DNA of 64,000 nucleotides from Pseudomonas triticicola (GCF_019145375.1 NZ_JAHSTX010000001.1:843001-907000); one strand, 5' to 3'; positions 1 to 10,384 are shown, numbered from the stretch's first letter. Numbers and translations are program-made. Notes: generated from the sequence alone by a model not told the origin.

Positions 1-1
1 A

Positions 2-589
2 GGCCAGGTCGAAAACCTCGAACTGCCACGCCACCCGAAAGAAGACATGGGCGTGCGCGCTCTGCCGTTCGCCCGGGAAATCTACATCGACCGCGAAGAC
101 TTCATGGAAGAGCCGCCGAAGGGCTACAAGCGCCTGGAACCGGCCGGTGAAGTGCGTCTGCGCGGCAGCTACGTGATTCGTGCCGACGAAGCGATCAAGG
201 ACGCCGACGGCAACATCGTCGAACTGCGTTGCTCGTACGACCCGGACACCCTCGGCAAGAACCCGGAAGGGCGCAAGGTCAAGGGCGTGATCCACTGGGT
301 GCCGGCCGCCGCCAGCGTCGAGTGCGAAGTGCGTCTGTACGATCGCCTGTTCCGTTCGCCGAACCCGGAAAAGGCCGAAGACAGCGCCAGCTTCCTCGAC
401 AACATCAACCCTGACTCGCTGCAAGTGCTGACCGGTTGTCGCGCTGAGCCATCGCTCGGCAACGCACAGCCGGAAGACCGTTTCCAGTTCGAGCGCGAAG
501 GCTACTTCGTCGCGGATCTGAAGGACTCGAAACCCGGTCAGCCGGTATTCAACCGTACCGTGACCCTGCGTGATTCGTGGGGCCAGTGA
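2..589 (+). CDS. glnS: Glutaminyl-tRNA synthetase, C-terminal part (cut by window edge)
   Basis: The reading frame is open from the window edge and ends at TGA 587-589, giving about 195 C-terminal residues. They match the two beta-barrel anticodon-binding domains of bacterial GlnRS, which charges tRNA-Gln in the cytoplasm. The catalytic Rossmann fold lies outside the window. Recognisable stretches include GVRALPFAREIYIDREDF near the start and the C-terminal TVTLRDSWG. The cysteinyl-tRNA synthetase gene starts 18 bp downstream, so the two synthetase genes are probably co-transcribed, as in other pseudomonads. The missing 5' end is due to the window boundary and is not a sign of gene damage. 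Confidence 0.95.
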   Translation, partial: GQVENLELPRHPKEDMGVRALPFAREIYIDREDFMEEPPKGYKRLEPAGEVRLRGSYVIRADEAIKDADGNIVELRCSYDPDTLGKNPEGRKVKGVIHWVPAAASVECEVRLYDRLFRSPNPEKAEDSASFLDNINPDSLQVLTGCRAEPSLGNAQPEDRFQFEREGYFVADLKDSKPGQPVFNRTVTLRDSWGQ

Positions 590-607
590 GTGAGTCAAGG
601 AACTAAC

Positions 608-1990
608 GTGCTAACGATCTACAACACGCTCAGCAAGAGCAAAGAAGTCTTCAAGCCGCTGGATGGCAACAAGGTGCGCATGTACGTCTGCGGGATGACC
701 GTGTACGACTACTGCCACCTCGGCCACGGCCGCAGCATGGTCGCGTTCGACCTGGTGACGCGCTGGCTGCGCTTCAGCGGTTACGACCTGACCTACGTGC
801 GCAACATCACCGACATCGACGACAAGATCATCAATCGTGCCCGCGAGAACGGTGAATCGTTCGAAGCGCTGACCGAGCGCATGATCGCCGCGATGCACGA
901 AGACGAAGCGCGCCTGAACATCCAGAAGCCGGACATGGAACCGCGCGCCACCGATCACATCGCCGGCATGCATGCGATGATCCAGACCCTGATCGACAAG
1001 GGCTACGCTTACGCTCCAGGTAATGGCGACGTGTACTACCGCGTCGCCAAGTTCATGGGCTACGGCAAGCTGTCGCGCAAGAAGATCGAAGATTTGCGCA
1101 TCGGTGCGCGTATCGAAGTCGACGAGTCGAAGCAAGACCCGCTCGACTTCGTCCTGTGGAAAGCCGCCAAGCCGGGCGAGCCGAGCTGGGAATCGCCATG
1201 GGGCGCCGGACGTCCGGGCTGGCACATCGAGTGCTCGGTGATGTCCACCTGCTGCCTCGGCGAGACCTTCGACATTCATGGCGGCGGCAGCGATCTGGAG
1301 TTCCCGCACCACGAAAACGAAATCGCCCAGAGCGAAGCGGCCACCGGCAAGACCTACGCCAACGCGTGGATGCATTGCGGGATGATTCGCATCAATGGCG
1401 AGAAGATGTCCAAGTCCTTGAACAACTTCTTCACCATCCGCGACGTGCTCGACAAGTACCACCCGGAAGTCGTGCGTTACCTGCTGGTATCGAGCCACTA
1501 CCGCAGCGCGATCAACTACTCGGAAGACAACCTCAAGGACGCCAAGGGCGCACTGGAGCGCTTCTACCATGCGCTGAAAGGCCTGCCAAGCGTGGCGCCG
1601 TCGGGTGGCGAGGCGTTCGTCGAGCGTTTCACCACGGTGATGAACGACGACTTTGGCACCCCTGAAGCCTGCGCCGTGCTGTTCGAGATGGTCCGTGAGA
1701 TCAACCGTCTGCGCGAGAGCGATCTCGATGCAGCGGCGGGGCTGGCGGCACGTCTGAAAGAACTGGCGAGCGTGCTGGGTGTGTTGCAGTTGGAAGCGGA
1801 TGACTTCCTGCAGGCGGGCGCTGAAGGGCGGGTCGATGCGGCGCAAGTGGATGCACTGATTGCGGCGCGTCTGGCGGCTCGGGCGGCGAAAGACTGGGCC
1901 GAGTCGGACCGGATTCGTGATCAGCTCACCGCGATGGGTGTGGTACTGGAAGATGGCAAGGGTGGGACGACCTGGCGGCTGGCTGACTGA
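608..1990 (+). CDS. cysS: Cysteinyl-tRNA synthetase
   Basis: This class I aminoacyl-tRNA synthetase of 460 residues charges tRNA-Cys in the cytoplasm. Visible hallmarks are zinc ligand Cys28 in YVCGMTVYD, the HIGH-type motif HLGH at 37-40, a WHIECS zinc-binding stretch and KMSKS at 266-270. I place the start at GTG 608 because AAGGAA at 597-602 sits five bases before it and the protein then begins [14 protein letters not shown], as in other Pseudomonas CysS. The frame is also open from GTG 590, but that start has no ribosome site and would add six residues. The length is normal for the family and all catalytic motifs are intact. Confidence 0.97.
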   Translation: MLTIYNTLSKSKEVFKPLDGNKVRMYVCGMTVYDYCHLGHGRSMVAFDLVTRWLRFSGYDLTYVRNITDIDDKIINRARENGESFEALTERMIAAMHEDEARLNIQKPDMEPRATDHIAGMHAMIQTLIDKGYAYAPGNGDVYYRVAKFMGYGKLSRKKIEDLRIGARIEVDESKQDPLDFVLWKAAKPGEPSWESPWGAGRPGWHIECSVMSTCCLGETFDIHGGGSDLEFPHHENEIAQSEAATGKTYANAWMHCGMIRINGEKMSKSLNNFFTIRDVLDKYHPEVVRYLLVSSHYRSAINYSEDNLKDAKGALERFYHALKGLPSVAPSGGEAFVERFTTVMNDDFGTPEACAVLFEMVREINRLRESDLDAAAGLAARLKELASVLGVLQLEADDFLQAGAEGRVDAAQVDALIAARLAARAAKDWAESDRIRDQLTAMGVVLEDGKGGTTWRLAD

Positions 1991-1997
1991 GCAAGAA

Positions 1998-2018
1998 GCC
2001 AAAAGCCAAAAGCCAAAA
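1998..2018. repeat. Three tandem GCCAAAA heptamers
   Basis: The heptamer GCCAAAA occurs three times head to tail directly after cysS, at 1998, 2005 and 2012. It abuts the left arm of the palindromic element that begins at 2020 and probably belongs to the same repeat family. Confidence 0.8.
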
Positions 2019-2019
2019 G

Positions 2020-2196
2020 CCCCTCACCCTAACCCTCTCCCGGAGGGAGAGGGGACTGACCGAGGTGTCTTTTGCTATACGCCGACCTGAACGATCGAGT
2101 CGATTATGGATTCGATGAAGCAAGGTCAGGTCGGCGTATCTCTCGAATATCCCCCAATCGGCCCCCTCTCCTCGGGGAGAGGGCTGGGGTGAGGGG
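2020..2196. repeat. Nested palindromic repeat (MITE-like, REP-type arms)
   Basis: The outer arms at 2020-2054 (starting CCCCTCACCCTAACCCTCTC) and 2162-2196 (ending GGGCTGGGGTGAGGGG) are inverted copies of one another, and each arm is itself a hairpin of CCCTCTCC and GGGAGAGGG. Inside is a second, perfect 14-bp inverted repeat: ATACGCCGACCTGA at 2077-2090 and its complement at 2126-2139. It encloses a weaker third pair. The arms resemble a short repeat that is widespread in pseudomonads and xanthomonads. The element lies between the convergent cysS and the regulator gene, where its RNA could fold as a large hairpin. No poly-T tract follows it. Confidence 0.8.
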
Positions 2197-2207
2197 AAGG
2201 GGTGTAC

Positions 2208-4046
2208 TCAGTTGCCAATCTGCCGCAATCGCTTATAGAGAGTATTCCGACTAACCCCCAAACGCCGCGCCAGGTGCGAGATATTCCCCCCGGCCGCCTT
2301 CAACTCCCTGTTCAAAGCCTCAACATCATTCAAATCCAGCCCCAGCGGCGCCGCTGTCTCCACCGGCTCCATCTCCAGATCGACAAAAAAATCATCCGGC
2401 AAGTGCTCCGGTCGTACCGGTTGCTCCTCGGCCATGGCTAGCGCCACCTGCATCACGCTGCTGACCTGACGCAAATTCCCCGGCCACGGATGCTTTTCAA
2501 ACAACTCCAGAACTTCAGGACTCAGCCCCGCCCATTGCGTCGGCTCGCGATGCTGCTCCCACAGTCGTTTGAACAGCGCCTGCTTGTCACTGCGCTCGCG
2601 TAACGGCGGCAGCTCCAAGGTCAGGCCGCCGATGCGGTAGTACAAATCCTCACGAAACCGCCCCAACTGCACCTGCTCGCGCAACGATCGGTTGGTCGCG
2701 GAAATGATCCGCAAGTCCACCGGAAACAACTCGCTGCTGCCTACCGGCTGCACGCAGCGCTCCTGCAACACGCGCAACAAACGCGCCTGGGTTGGCAGCG
2801 GCATGTCACCGATCTCATCGAGAAACAGCGTGCCTTTGTCGGCCTTGCGGATCAGGCCGATGCTGCCTTTCTGGTTGGCCCCGGTGAACGCGCCTTTCTC
2901 GTAACCGAACAACTCGGACTCGACCAGTTCAGCGGGGATCGCCGCGCAGTTCACTGCGATGAACGCCTGTTTTTGCCGGGAACTGGCCTGGTGCAAGGCT
3001 TTGACGAAGACTTCCTTGCCGACGCCGGTCTCACCGTGAATCAACAACGGAATGTCCTTCTCCAGCAAGCGCTCGGCCTGGCGCACGGCTTTTTCCACAC
3101 GGCTGTCGCCGAAATGCAGCGTGTTGAGGCTGATCGCGCTGGCTGACGCTGGCTTGTCTTCAGCGACAAACACCCGCGCCTGTACCGGCGCCTGTTTCGG
3201 CCGTTTCAGTAGGCACTGGAAACGGTTGCGTCCGGAGGTCTGCAAGGCAAACGGCAGACCTTCGGGCTGATTGATCAACTCCAGCAGCGACACCTTGAAC
3301 AGGCTTTCAACGCTGACGCGGGACAAACGCACACCGAGCAGATTGTCGGCGCGGCGATTGGCCGACAGCACCTGTCCGCTCTCATCGAAAATCAACAACC
3401 CGGCCCACTGGCTGTCGAGGTTGTTCAACCCGGTGTTGAAGGTCAGTTGAAAATGCTGGCCGTGGAACAGGTTGAGGATCAGCCGGTTTTCCACGGTCTG
3501 GCTCATCATCTTGACCATGCCCAGGGTGTGCGAGGGCGGTAGGTAGCTGTCGCTGGAGACATCGAGCACGGCGATGACCTTGCGCTCGGCGTCGAAAATC
3601 GGCGCGGCGGAGCCGGTCATGAAGCGGTTGGCCTTGAGGAAGTGTTCGTCGTGTTCGATGTGCACCGCCTGCTCACAGGCCAGTGCGGTGCCGATCGCAT
3701 TGGTGCCGCTGCTGCGCTCCATCCAGCTCGCCCCGGCCTGAAAGCCCCGGGCCAGATTCGGTTCGATGAAGCGCTGTGTGCCCCACGAGGTCAGCACCTG
3801 GCCCTGATTGTCGGCGAGCATGATCAGGCAGTTGGAGTTGCTGAGGATGTTTTCGTAGTAGGGCAGCACTTCCTGATGCGTGGTCTGCACCAGCGAGTGA
3901 TGGCTGTCGAGCAAACGCGCAATGCCGGCGGCGGGCAATTGATCGAAGGCCGGGGCGCTCTGGTGGTCGAGGCCGAACGCGCGGCAACGTTGCCAGGAGG
4001 TCTGGACGATCGCGTCGTGGGACAGCGGCGAAGCAGGTGCGGCCAT
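2208..4046 (-). CDS. Sigma-54-dependent activator, AcoR type
   Basis: This 612-residue enhancer-binding protein drives transcription by sigma-54 RNA polymerase. A GAF-type sensor region spans roughly residues 60-210, followed by a PAS-like stretch near 220-310. The AAA+ domain carries Walker A GETGVGKE at 338, the sigma-54 contact loop GAFTGA near 387 and Walker B LFLDEIGD near 407. A Fis-type helix-turn-helix (ISHLARRLGVSRNTLYKR) lies at the C-terminus. There is no receiver domain, so a small ligand probably activates it through the GAF domain, as in AcoR-type regulators of acetoin and alcohol use. It is transcribed away from the importer whose promoter at 4371-4386 is sigma-54-like, so that operon is its likely target. 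The ligand is unknown. Confidence 0.93.
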   Translation of the reverse strand: MAAPASPLSHDAIVQTSWQRCRAFGLDHQSAPAFDQLPAAGIARLLDSHHSLVQTTHQEVLPYYENILSNSNCLIMLADNQGQVLTSWGTQRFIEPNLARGFQAGASWMERSSGTNAIGTALACEQAVHIEHDEHFLKANRFMTGSAAPIFDAERKVIAVLDVSSDSYLPPSHTLGMVKMMSQTVENRLILNLFHGQHFQLTFNTGLNNLDSQWAGLLIFDESGQVLSANRRADNLLGVRLSRVSVESLFKVSLLELINQPEGLPFALQTSGRNRFQCLLKRPKQAPVQARVFVAEDKPASASAISLNTLHFGDSRVEKAVRQAERLLEKDIPLLIHGETGVGKEVFVKALHQASSRQKQAFIAVNCAAIPAELVESELFGYEKGAFTGANQKGSIGLIRKADKGTLFLDEIGDMPLPTQARLLRVLQERCVQPVGSSELFPVDLRIISATNRSLREQVQLGRFREDLYYRIGGLTLELPPLRERSDKQALFKRLWEQHREPTQWAGLSPEVLELFEKHPWPGNLRQVSSVMQVALAMAEEQPVRPEHLPDDFFVDLEMEPVETAAPLGLDLNDVEALNRELKAAGGNISHLARRLGVSRNTLYKRLRQIGN

Positions 4047-4113
4047 GGGGGCGAGCCTCTGAGTGCAGCGATTTTATTATTGTTATGAACCCGATCTTCA
4101 AAACTACACAAAT

Positions 4114-4213
4114 CCCCCTGTGGGAGCGAGTCTGCTCGCGAAAGCGTCAGTTCAGTCAATGGATTCATTGAATGACACACCGCTTTCGCGAGCAGGCTCG
4201 CTCCCACAGGGGG
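4114..4213. repeat. Inverted REP pair
   Basis: A forward copy (CTGTGGGAGCGAGTCTGCTC, then GCGAAAGCG) and an inverted copy (GCTTTCGCGAGCAGGCTCGC, then TCCCACAGG) face each other across about 40 bp. This is the common intergenic REP motif of the P. fluorescens group and recurs at four other paired sites plus one single copy in this window. Confidence 0.9.
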
Positions 4214-4257
4214 ATCCATTTTGCATTCAGGATTGGGCAAAAGCGTGCATAGAGTGT

Positions 4258-4316
4258 TGTTCACTATTGTTCATTGTCAATCACCCCGACTGTTCAAAAG
4301 TGTTCAGCTGTGAACG
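4258..4316 (+). promoter_or_regulatory. Phased TGTTCA half-sites, candidate activator binding array
   Basis: TGTTCA occurs at 4258, 4268, 4291 and 4301. Within each pair the spacing is exactly 10 bp, and the pairs are 33 bp apart, about three helical turns, so all face the same side of the DNA. The last copy is also the left half of the inverted pair GTTCA-GCTG-TGAAC (4302-4315). The array lies 55-110 bp upstream of the -24 element, a normal position for sigma-54 enhancer sites. Binding by the divergent AcoR-type regulator is inferred. Confidence 0.6.
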
Positions 4317-4370
4317 CCGCTTGCCCCCGTAAACACTGCTTCTCAAGACAAATCAAGCACTTGCCATTTC

Positions 4371-4386
4371 TGGCACGAATGTCGCT
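4371..4386 (+). promoter_or_regulatory. Sigma-54 (-24/-12) promoter of the glp-type importer operon
   Basis: TGGCACG at 4371-4377, four bases, then TCGCT at 4382-4386 gives the invariant GG-N10-GC spacing of sigma-54 promoters. It differs from the TGGCACG-N4-TTGCT consensus at one base. Transcription should start near 4397, about 35 bases before glpS. A sigma-54 activator gene is divergent to it, which supports the assignment. Confidence 0.8.
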
Positions 4387-4431
4387 CTGTTGCTCCGGTC
4401 GCTTGACTCCAAAAATAACAAAGGCCGAGCC

Positions 4432-5526
4432 ATGTCACTCACCCTGGAGCACGTCAGCCGCACCGTCGAGGGCCAGATCTGGATCGACGATGCGTGCCTG
4501 AAATTCGAACCCGGATCCTTCAACGTTCTGCTCGGGCGCACCCTGTCCGGCAAGACCAGTCTCATGCGCCTGATGGCCGGCCTCGACAAGCCCGACAGCG
4601 GCCGCGTGCTGATGAACGGCGTCGATGTCACCCAGCGCCCGGTGCGGCTGCGCAACGTGTCGATGGTCTATCAGCAGTTCATCAATTACCCGACCATGAC
4701 CGTGTTTGAGAACATCGCCTCGCCATTGCGTCAGGCCGGCATCTCGAAAGAGATCATCCACAGCAAGGTGCAGGAAACCGCACGCATGCTGCGCATCGAG
4801 AAGTTCTTGCAGCGCTATCCGCTGGAGCTGTCCGGCGGGCAGCAGCAGCGCACGGCCATGGCCCGCGCGCTGGTCAAGGATGCTGAGCTGATCCTCTTCG
4901 ACGAGCCGCTGGTCAACCTCGACTACAAGCTGCGCGAAGAGCTGCGTCAGGAAATGCGCGAGCTGTTCAAGGCCCGCCACACCATCGCCATCTACGCCAC
5001 CACCGAACCCAACGAAGCGCTGGCCCTCGGCGGCACCACCACCATCCTGCACGAAGGCCGGGTGATCCAGAGCGGGCCGTCGACCGAGGTCTACCACCAA
5101 CCGCAGTCGGTGCTCGCTGCTGAACTGTTCTCCGAGCCGCCGATAAACCTGATGCCGGGACGCATTGCCGGCAACGAAGTCAGCTTCGCCAACTTCGTAC
5201 ACTTCCCGTTGAACGTCGATCTGCGCCCGGTAGGCGAGGGCGAGTTCCGCTTCGGTGTGCGCCCGAGTCATATCTCGCTGGTGCCGAGCAACGATGATGA
5301 TCTCGAACTGGCGGTGACCGTCGAGGTCGCCGAGATCAGCGGTTCGGAAACCTTCCTGCATGTACGCAACGAGCACTTTCTGTTGGTGCTGCACTTGCCC
5401 GGGGTTCACGAATACGACGTCGATGCGCCGATCCGCATTTATATCCCGACCCACAAACTGTTCGTTTTCGATGCGCAGGGCCGTCTGGTGCAAGCACCGG
5501 GCCGGCGTGTCGCGAGGGTTGCCTGA
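4432..5526 (+). CDS. glpS: ABC importer ATPase, GlpS-like (H-switch His missing)
   Basis: This 364-residue nucleotide-binding subunit of a CUT1-type importer resembles GlpS of the rhizobial glycerol system glpSTPQUV. Walker A is GRTLSGKT (35-42), the signature LSGGQ lies at 133-137 and Walker B ends in D157-E158. A C-terminal TOBE-like region covers roughly 235-360. The H-switch histidine is absent: the usual THD is TTE, with Thr191 at the His position. ATG 4432 gives the standard MSLTLEHVSR start; an ATG at 4390 is in frame but lies before the likely transcription start. The stop overlaps the ATG of the partner ATPase, so the pair is translationally coupled. The substrate is probably glycerol or another small polyol, not proven. 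Confidence 0.88.
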   Translation: MSLTLEHVSRTVEGQIWIDDACLKFEPGSFNVLLGRTLSGKTSLMRLMAGLDKPDSGRVLMNGVDVTQRPVRLRNVSMVYQQFINYPTMTVFENIASPLRQAGISKEIIHSKVQETARMLRIEKFLQRYPLELSGGQQQRTAMARALVKDAELILFDEPLVNLDYKLREELRQEMRELFKARHTIAIYATTEPNEALALGGTTTILHEGRVIQSGPSTEVYHQPQSVLAAELFSEPPINLMPGRIAGNEVSFANFVHFPLNVDLRPVGEGEFRFGVRPSHISLVPSNDDDLELAVTVEVAEISGSETFLHVRNEHFLLVLHLPGVHEYDVDAPIRIYIPTHKLFVFDAQGRLVQAPGRRVARVA

Positions 5527-6638
5527 TGGCCGAAATCCGTTTGCAGCACCTCGCCCACAGCTACAGCAAAACCCCCAGTGGCGCGGAGGATTACGCGATC
5601 CGCGAGATGGATCACGTCTGGGAGCAGGGCGGCGCCTACGCCTTGCTCGGCCCGTCCGGTTGCGGCAAGTCGACCTTGCTCAACATCATTTCCGGCCTGC
5701 TCAGCCCGTCCCAGGGCCACGTGTTGTTTGACGGCAAAGCGGTCAACGACCTGACCCCGGAGAAGCGCAACATTGCTCAGGTTTTCCAGTTTCCGGTGGT
5801 CTACGACACCATGACCGTGTTCGACAACCTCGCTTTCCCGCTGCGCAATCAGGGCATGGCCGAGGCGAAAGTGCACAGCAAGGTGCAGGAAATTGCCGAA
5901 GTGCTCGACCTGCAGAATCTGCTGAGCAAAAAAGCGCGCAACCTCACCGCCGACGAAAAGCAGAAAGTCTCGATGGGCCGTGGGCTGGTGCGCGACGACG
6001 TCTCGGCAATCCTCTTCGACGAGCCGCTGACGGTGATCGATCCGCACCTGAAATGGAAACTTCGGCGCAAGCTCAAGCAGATCCACGAGCAGTTCAACAT
6101 CACCATGGTCTACGTCACCCACGACCAACTTGAAGCCTCGACGTTCGCCGACAAGATCGCGGTGATGTACGGCGGCCAGATCGTCCAGTTCGGTACGCCA
6201 CGGGAATTGTTCGAGCGGCCGAGCCACACCTTTGTCGGCTATTTCATCGGCAGCCCGGGGATGAATCTGATCGAGGTGCAGCCGCAGCCCGGTGGCGTCG
6301 GTTTCGCCTCGACGCACCTGCCGTTGTCCGACGCCTTGCAGCGCCATATCGAGCACGGCCAGTGGAAAAATCTCAAGGTCGGCATCCGCCCCGAGTTCAT
6401 TCACGTGTGGGACGAGCCGTTTGACGACGCCATGCAAGCCAAAGTCGTACACGTCGAAGACCTCGGCACCTACAAGATCATGACTCTGAACCTCGACGGC
6501 GCGCCGTTGAAGGTGCGTCTGGCCGAAGACAAACCGGTGCCCCAGGGCACCGCGTACATCAGTTTTCCGGCGCAATGGCTGATGGTCTATGCCGACGAAT
6601 TTCTCCTGGAAGTCAGCGACGAGGAGGCGCAGCCATGA
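5526..6638 (+). CDS. glpT: ABC importer ATPase, GlpT-like (degenerate signature)
   Basis: This is the second nucleotide-binding subunit, 370 residues, unrelated to the antiporter also called GlpT. Walker A is GPSGCGKS (42-49), Walker B ends in D165-E166 and the H-switch is intact at His199 in VTHDQ. Its signature loop reads LTADEKQ (140-146) instead of LSGGQ. The partner encoded upstream has the opposite defect, so a heterodimer would contain one consensus ATP site (Walker A, Walker B and His from this subunit, LSGGQ from the partner) and one degenerate site. A C-terminal regulatory barrel follows. ATG 5526 overlaps the upstream TGA, and the stop overlaps the next ATG at 6635. Confidence 0.88.
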   Translation: MAEIRLQHLAHSYSKTPSGAEDYAIREMDHVWEQGGAYALLGPSGCGKSTLLNIISGLLSPSQGHVLFDGKAVNDLTPEKRNIAQVFQFPVVYDTMTVFDNLAFPLRNQGMAEAKVHSKVQEIAEVLDLQNLLSKKARNLTADEKQKVSMGRGLVRDDVSAILFDEPLTVIDPHLKWKLRRKLKQIHEQFNITMVYVTHDQLEASTFADKIAVMYGGQIVQFGTPRELFERPSHTFVGYFIGSPGMNLIEVQPQPGGVGFASTHLPLSDALQRHIEHGQWKNLKVGIRPEFIHVWDEPFDDAMQAKVVHVEDLGTYKIMTLNLDGAPLKVRLAEDKPVPQGTAYISFPAQWLMVYADEFLLEVSDEEAQP

Positions 6639-7501
6639 ACAAAGTGCAGAACAACAAGGCCTGGTGGCTGGTGTTGCCGGTGTTCCTGCTGGTGGCGTTC
6701 AGTGCGGTGATCCCGATGATGACCGTGGTCAACTATTCGGTGCAGGACATCTTCGACCAGTCCAGTCGCTATTTCGTCGGCGCCGACTGGTACAAGCAAG
6801 TGCTGCTCGATCCGCGTCTGCACGACTCGCTGCTGCGCCAGTTCATCTATTCAGCCTGCGTGCTGCTGATTGAAATCCCGCTGGGCATCGCCGTCGCGCT
6901 GACCATGCCGACCAAGGGTCGCTGGTCTTCGGTGGTGCTGATCATTCTGGCGATTCCGCTGCTGATCCCGTGGAACGTGGTCGGTACGATCTGGCAGATT
7001 TTCGGCCGGGCAGACATCGGCCTGCTCGGTTCCAGCCTCAACGCGATGGGCATCAGCTACAACTACGCGGCCAACACCATGGACGCCTGGGTGACGGTGC
7101 TGGTGATGGACGTCTGGCATTGGACTTCGCTGGTCGCGCTGTTGTGTTTCTCCGGCCTGCGGGCGATTCCCGACGTCTATTACCAGGCCGCGCGCATCGA
7201 TCGCGCCTCGGCGTGGGCGGTGTTCCGGCACATTCAATTGCCCAAGCTGAAAAGCGTGCTGCTGATCGCGGTGATGCTGCGCTTCATGGACAGTTTCATG
7301 ATCTACACCGAGCCGTTCGTGCTCACCGGCGGCGGGCCGGGTAATGCCACGACCTTCTTGAGTCAGACGTTGACGCAGATGGCTGTAGGGCAATTCGACC
7401 TCGGTCCGGCAGCGGCGTTTTCGCTGGTGTACTTCCTGATCATCCTGTTGGTGTCCTGGCTGTTCTATACCGCCATGACGCACTCCGACGCCAACCGCTG
7501 A
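6635..7501 (+). CDS. glpP: ABC importer permease, GlpP-like
   Basis: This inner-membrane permease of 288 residues has about six hydrophobic helices, starting at LVLPVFLLVAFSAVI. A cytoplasmic EAA-type loop, YYQAARIDRASAWAVFRHI followed by LP, contacts an ATPase subunit. I choose ATG 6635, which overlaps the preceding stop and follows GAGGAGG near 6620; the frame is open further upstream only because it runs through the end of glpT. It belongs to the MalF/UgpA-like half of CUT1 importers. It should form the channel together with the GlpQ-like permease encoded next. Confidence 0.9.
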   Translation: MNKVQNNKAWWLVLPVFLLVAFSAVIPMMTVVNYSVQDIFDQSSRYFVGADWYKQVLLDPRLHDSLLRQFIYSACVLLIEIPLGIAVALTMPTKGRWSSVVLIILAIPLLIPWNVVGTIWQIFGRADIGLLGSSLNAMGISYNYAANTMDAWVTVLVMDVWHWTSLVALLCFSGLRAIPDVYYQAARIDRASAWAVFRHIQLPKLKSVLLIAVMLRFMDSFMIYTEPFVLTGGGPGNATTFLSQTLTQMAVGQFDLGPAAAFSLVYFLIILLVSWLFYTAMTHSDANR

Positions 7502-7510
7502 GGCCCGGCC

Positions 7511-8311
7511 ATGAGCAAGAAAAAGCTTATTCCGTTGCTGGTGTACATCCTGTTCCTGCTGGTGCCGATCTACTGGCTGCTGAACATGTCGTTCAAGAGC
7601 AACACCGAAATCCTCGGCGGCCTGACGCTTTTCCCACAGGAATTCACGCTGGCGAACTACAAGGTGATCTTCACTGATCCAAGCTGGTACACCGGCTATC
7701 TGAACTCGCTGTATTACGTCAGCCTCAACACGGTGATTTCCCTGAGCGTCGCGTTACCGGCGGCCTATGCGTTTTCACGCTATCGTTTCCTCGGCGACAA
7801 GCACCTGTTCTTCTGGTTGCTGACCAATCGCATGGCGCCGCCGGCGGTGTTCTTGCTGCCGTTCTTCCAGTTGTATTCGTCGATCGGCCTGTTCGACACG
7901 CATATCGCCGTGGCCTTGGCGCACTGCCTGTTCAACGTGCCGCTGGCGGTGTGGATTCTCGAAGGTTTCATGTCTGGCGTGCCCAAGGAGATCGACGAAA
8001 CGGCCTACATCGACGGCTACAGTTTCCCCAAGTTCTTCGTGAAGATTTTCATCCCGTTGATCGGTTCCGGTATCGGCGTCACGGCGTTTTTCTGCTTCAT
8101 GTTTTCCTGGGTCGAGCTGCTGCTGGCGCGCACGCTGACCTCGGTCAACGCCAAGCCGATTGCGGCGGTGATGACGCGCACGGTGTCGGCGTCGGGGATC
8201 GATTGGGGCGTGCTGGCAGCAGCGGGGGTGTTGACCATCCTGCCGGGCATGCTGGTGATCTGGTTTGTACGCAACCACGTGGCCAAGGGCTTTGCCCTCG
8301 GTCGAGTCTGA
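7511..8311 (+). CDS. glpQ: ABC importer permease, GlpQ-like
   Basis: This second permease half has 266 residues, is of the MalG/UgpE type and has about six membrane helices. Its EAA loop reads EIDETAYIDGYSFPKFFVKI. This GlpQ is the rhizobial transporter subunit and not the glycerophosphodiesterase of the same name. The gene begins nine bases after the glpP stop with a GAGG element before ATG 7511. The small membrane protein gene glpU follows almost immediately, and an AGGAG overlapping the end of this gene serves as its ribosome site. Confidence 0.9.
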   Translation: MSKKKLIPLLVYILFLLVPIYWLLNMSFKSNTEILGGLTLFPQEFTLANYKVIFTDPSWYTGYLNSLYYVSLNTVISLSVALPAAYAFSRYRFLGDKHLFFWLLTNRMAPPAVFLLPFFQLYSSIGLFDTHIAVALAHCLFNVPLAVWILEGFMSGVPKEIDETAYIDGYSFPKFFVKIFIPLIGSGIGVTAFFCFMFSWVELLLARTLTSVNAKPIAAVMTRTVSASGIDWGVLAAAGVLTILPGMLVIWFVRNHVAKGFALGRV

Positions 8312-8321
8312 GGAGCTGATG

Positions 8322-8594
8322 ATGGAATGGATGAGCTGGACGACACCGACCGCCGCGTTCTTCATCGGCATCGGTCTGATTCTGGTGGGCATGACCACCT
8401 GGGAATTGCGCTCGCCGAGCATTCTGCGGCGCGGGTTTCTGCCGATTGCCACCACCCGTGGCGATCGCTTGTTTATCGGTCTTCTCGGCAGCGCCTACCT
8501 GCATTTGCTGGTAATCGGCGTCACCGACTGGAGCATCTGGGTGGCGTCCGCGTTGTCCCTGGTGTGGCTGTTGGCTGTGATGCGTTGGGGCTAG
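8322..8594 (+). CDS. glpU: Small membrane protein, DUF2160, GlpU-like
   Basis: This 90-residue protein is almost entirely hydrophobic, with about three predicted membrane helices, and matches the DUF2160 family represented by GlpU in glycerol importers. Its exact role in the complex is not established; genes of this family sit between permease and binding-protein genes. ATG 8322 lies six bases after AGGAG at 8311-8315. An ATG three bases earlier is also in frame but is too close to that site. The presence of this family distinguishes the locus from ordinary sugar or glycerol-phosphate importers. Confidence 0.82.
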   Translation: MEWMSWTTPTAAFFIGIGLILVGMTTWELRSPSILRRGFLPIATTRGDRLFIGLLGSAYLHLLVIGVTDWSIWVASALSLVWLLAVMRWG

Positions 8595-8641
8595 TCGAAT
8601 CGTTCGGCAACGCGGCTCCACAACTTAAACAGGAGGTCTCT

Positions 8642-10384
<1,743 letters not shown>

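Noticed and set aside
8327..8641. N-terminal extension of the GlpV-like protein by 105 codons
   Set aside because: It runs out of frame through glpU and lacks a signal peptide; ATG 8642 has a perfect AGGAGGT and a clear signal peptide.
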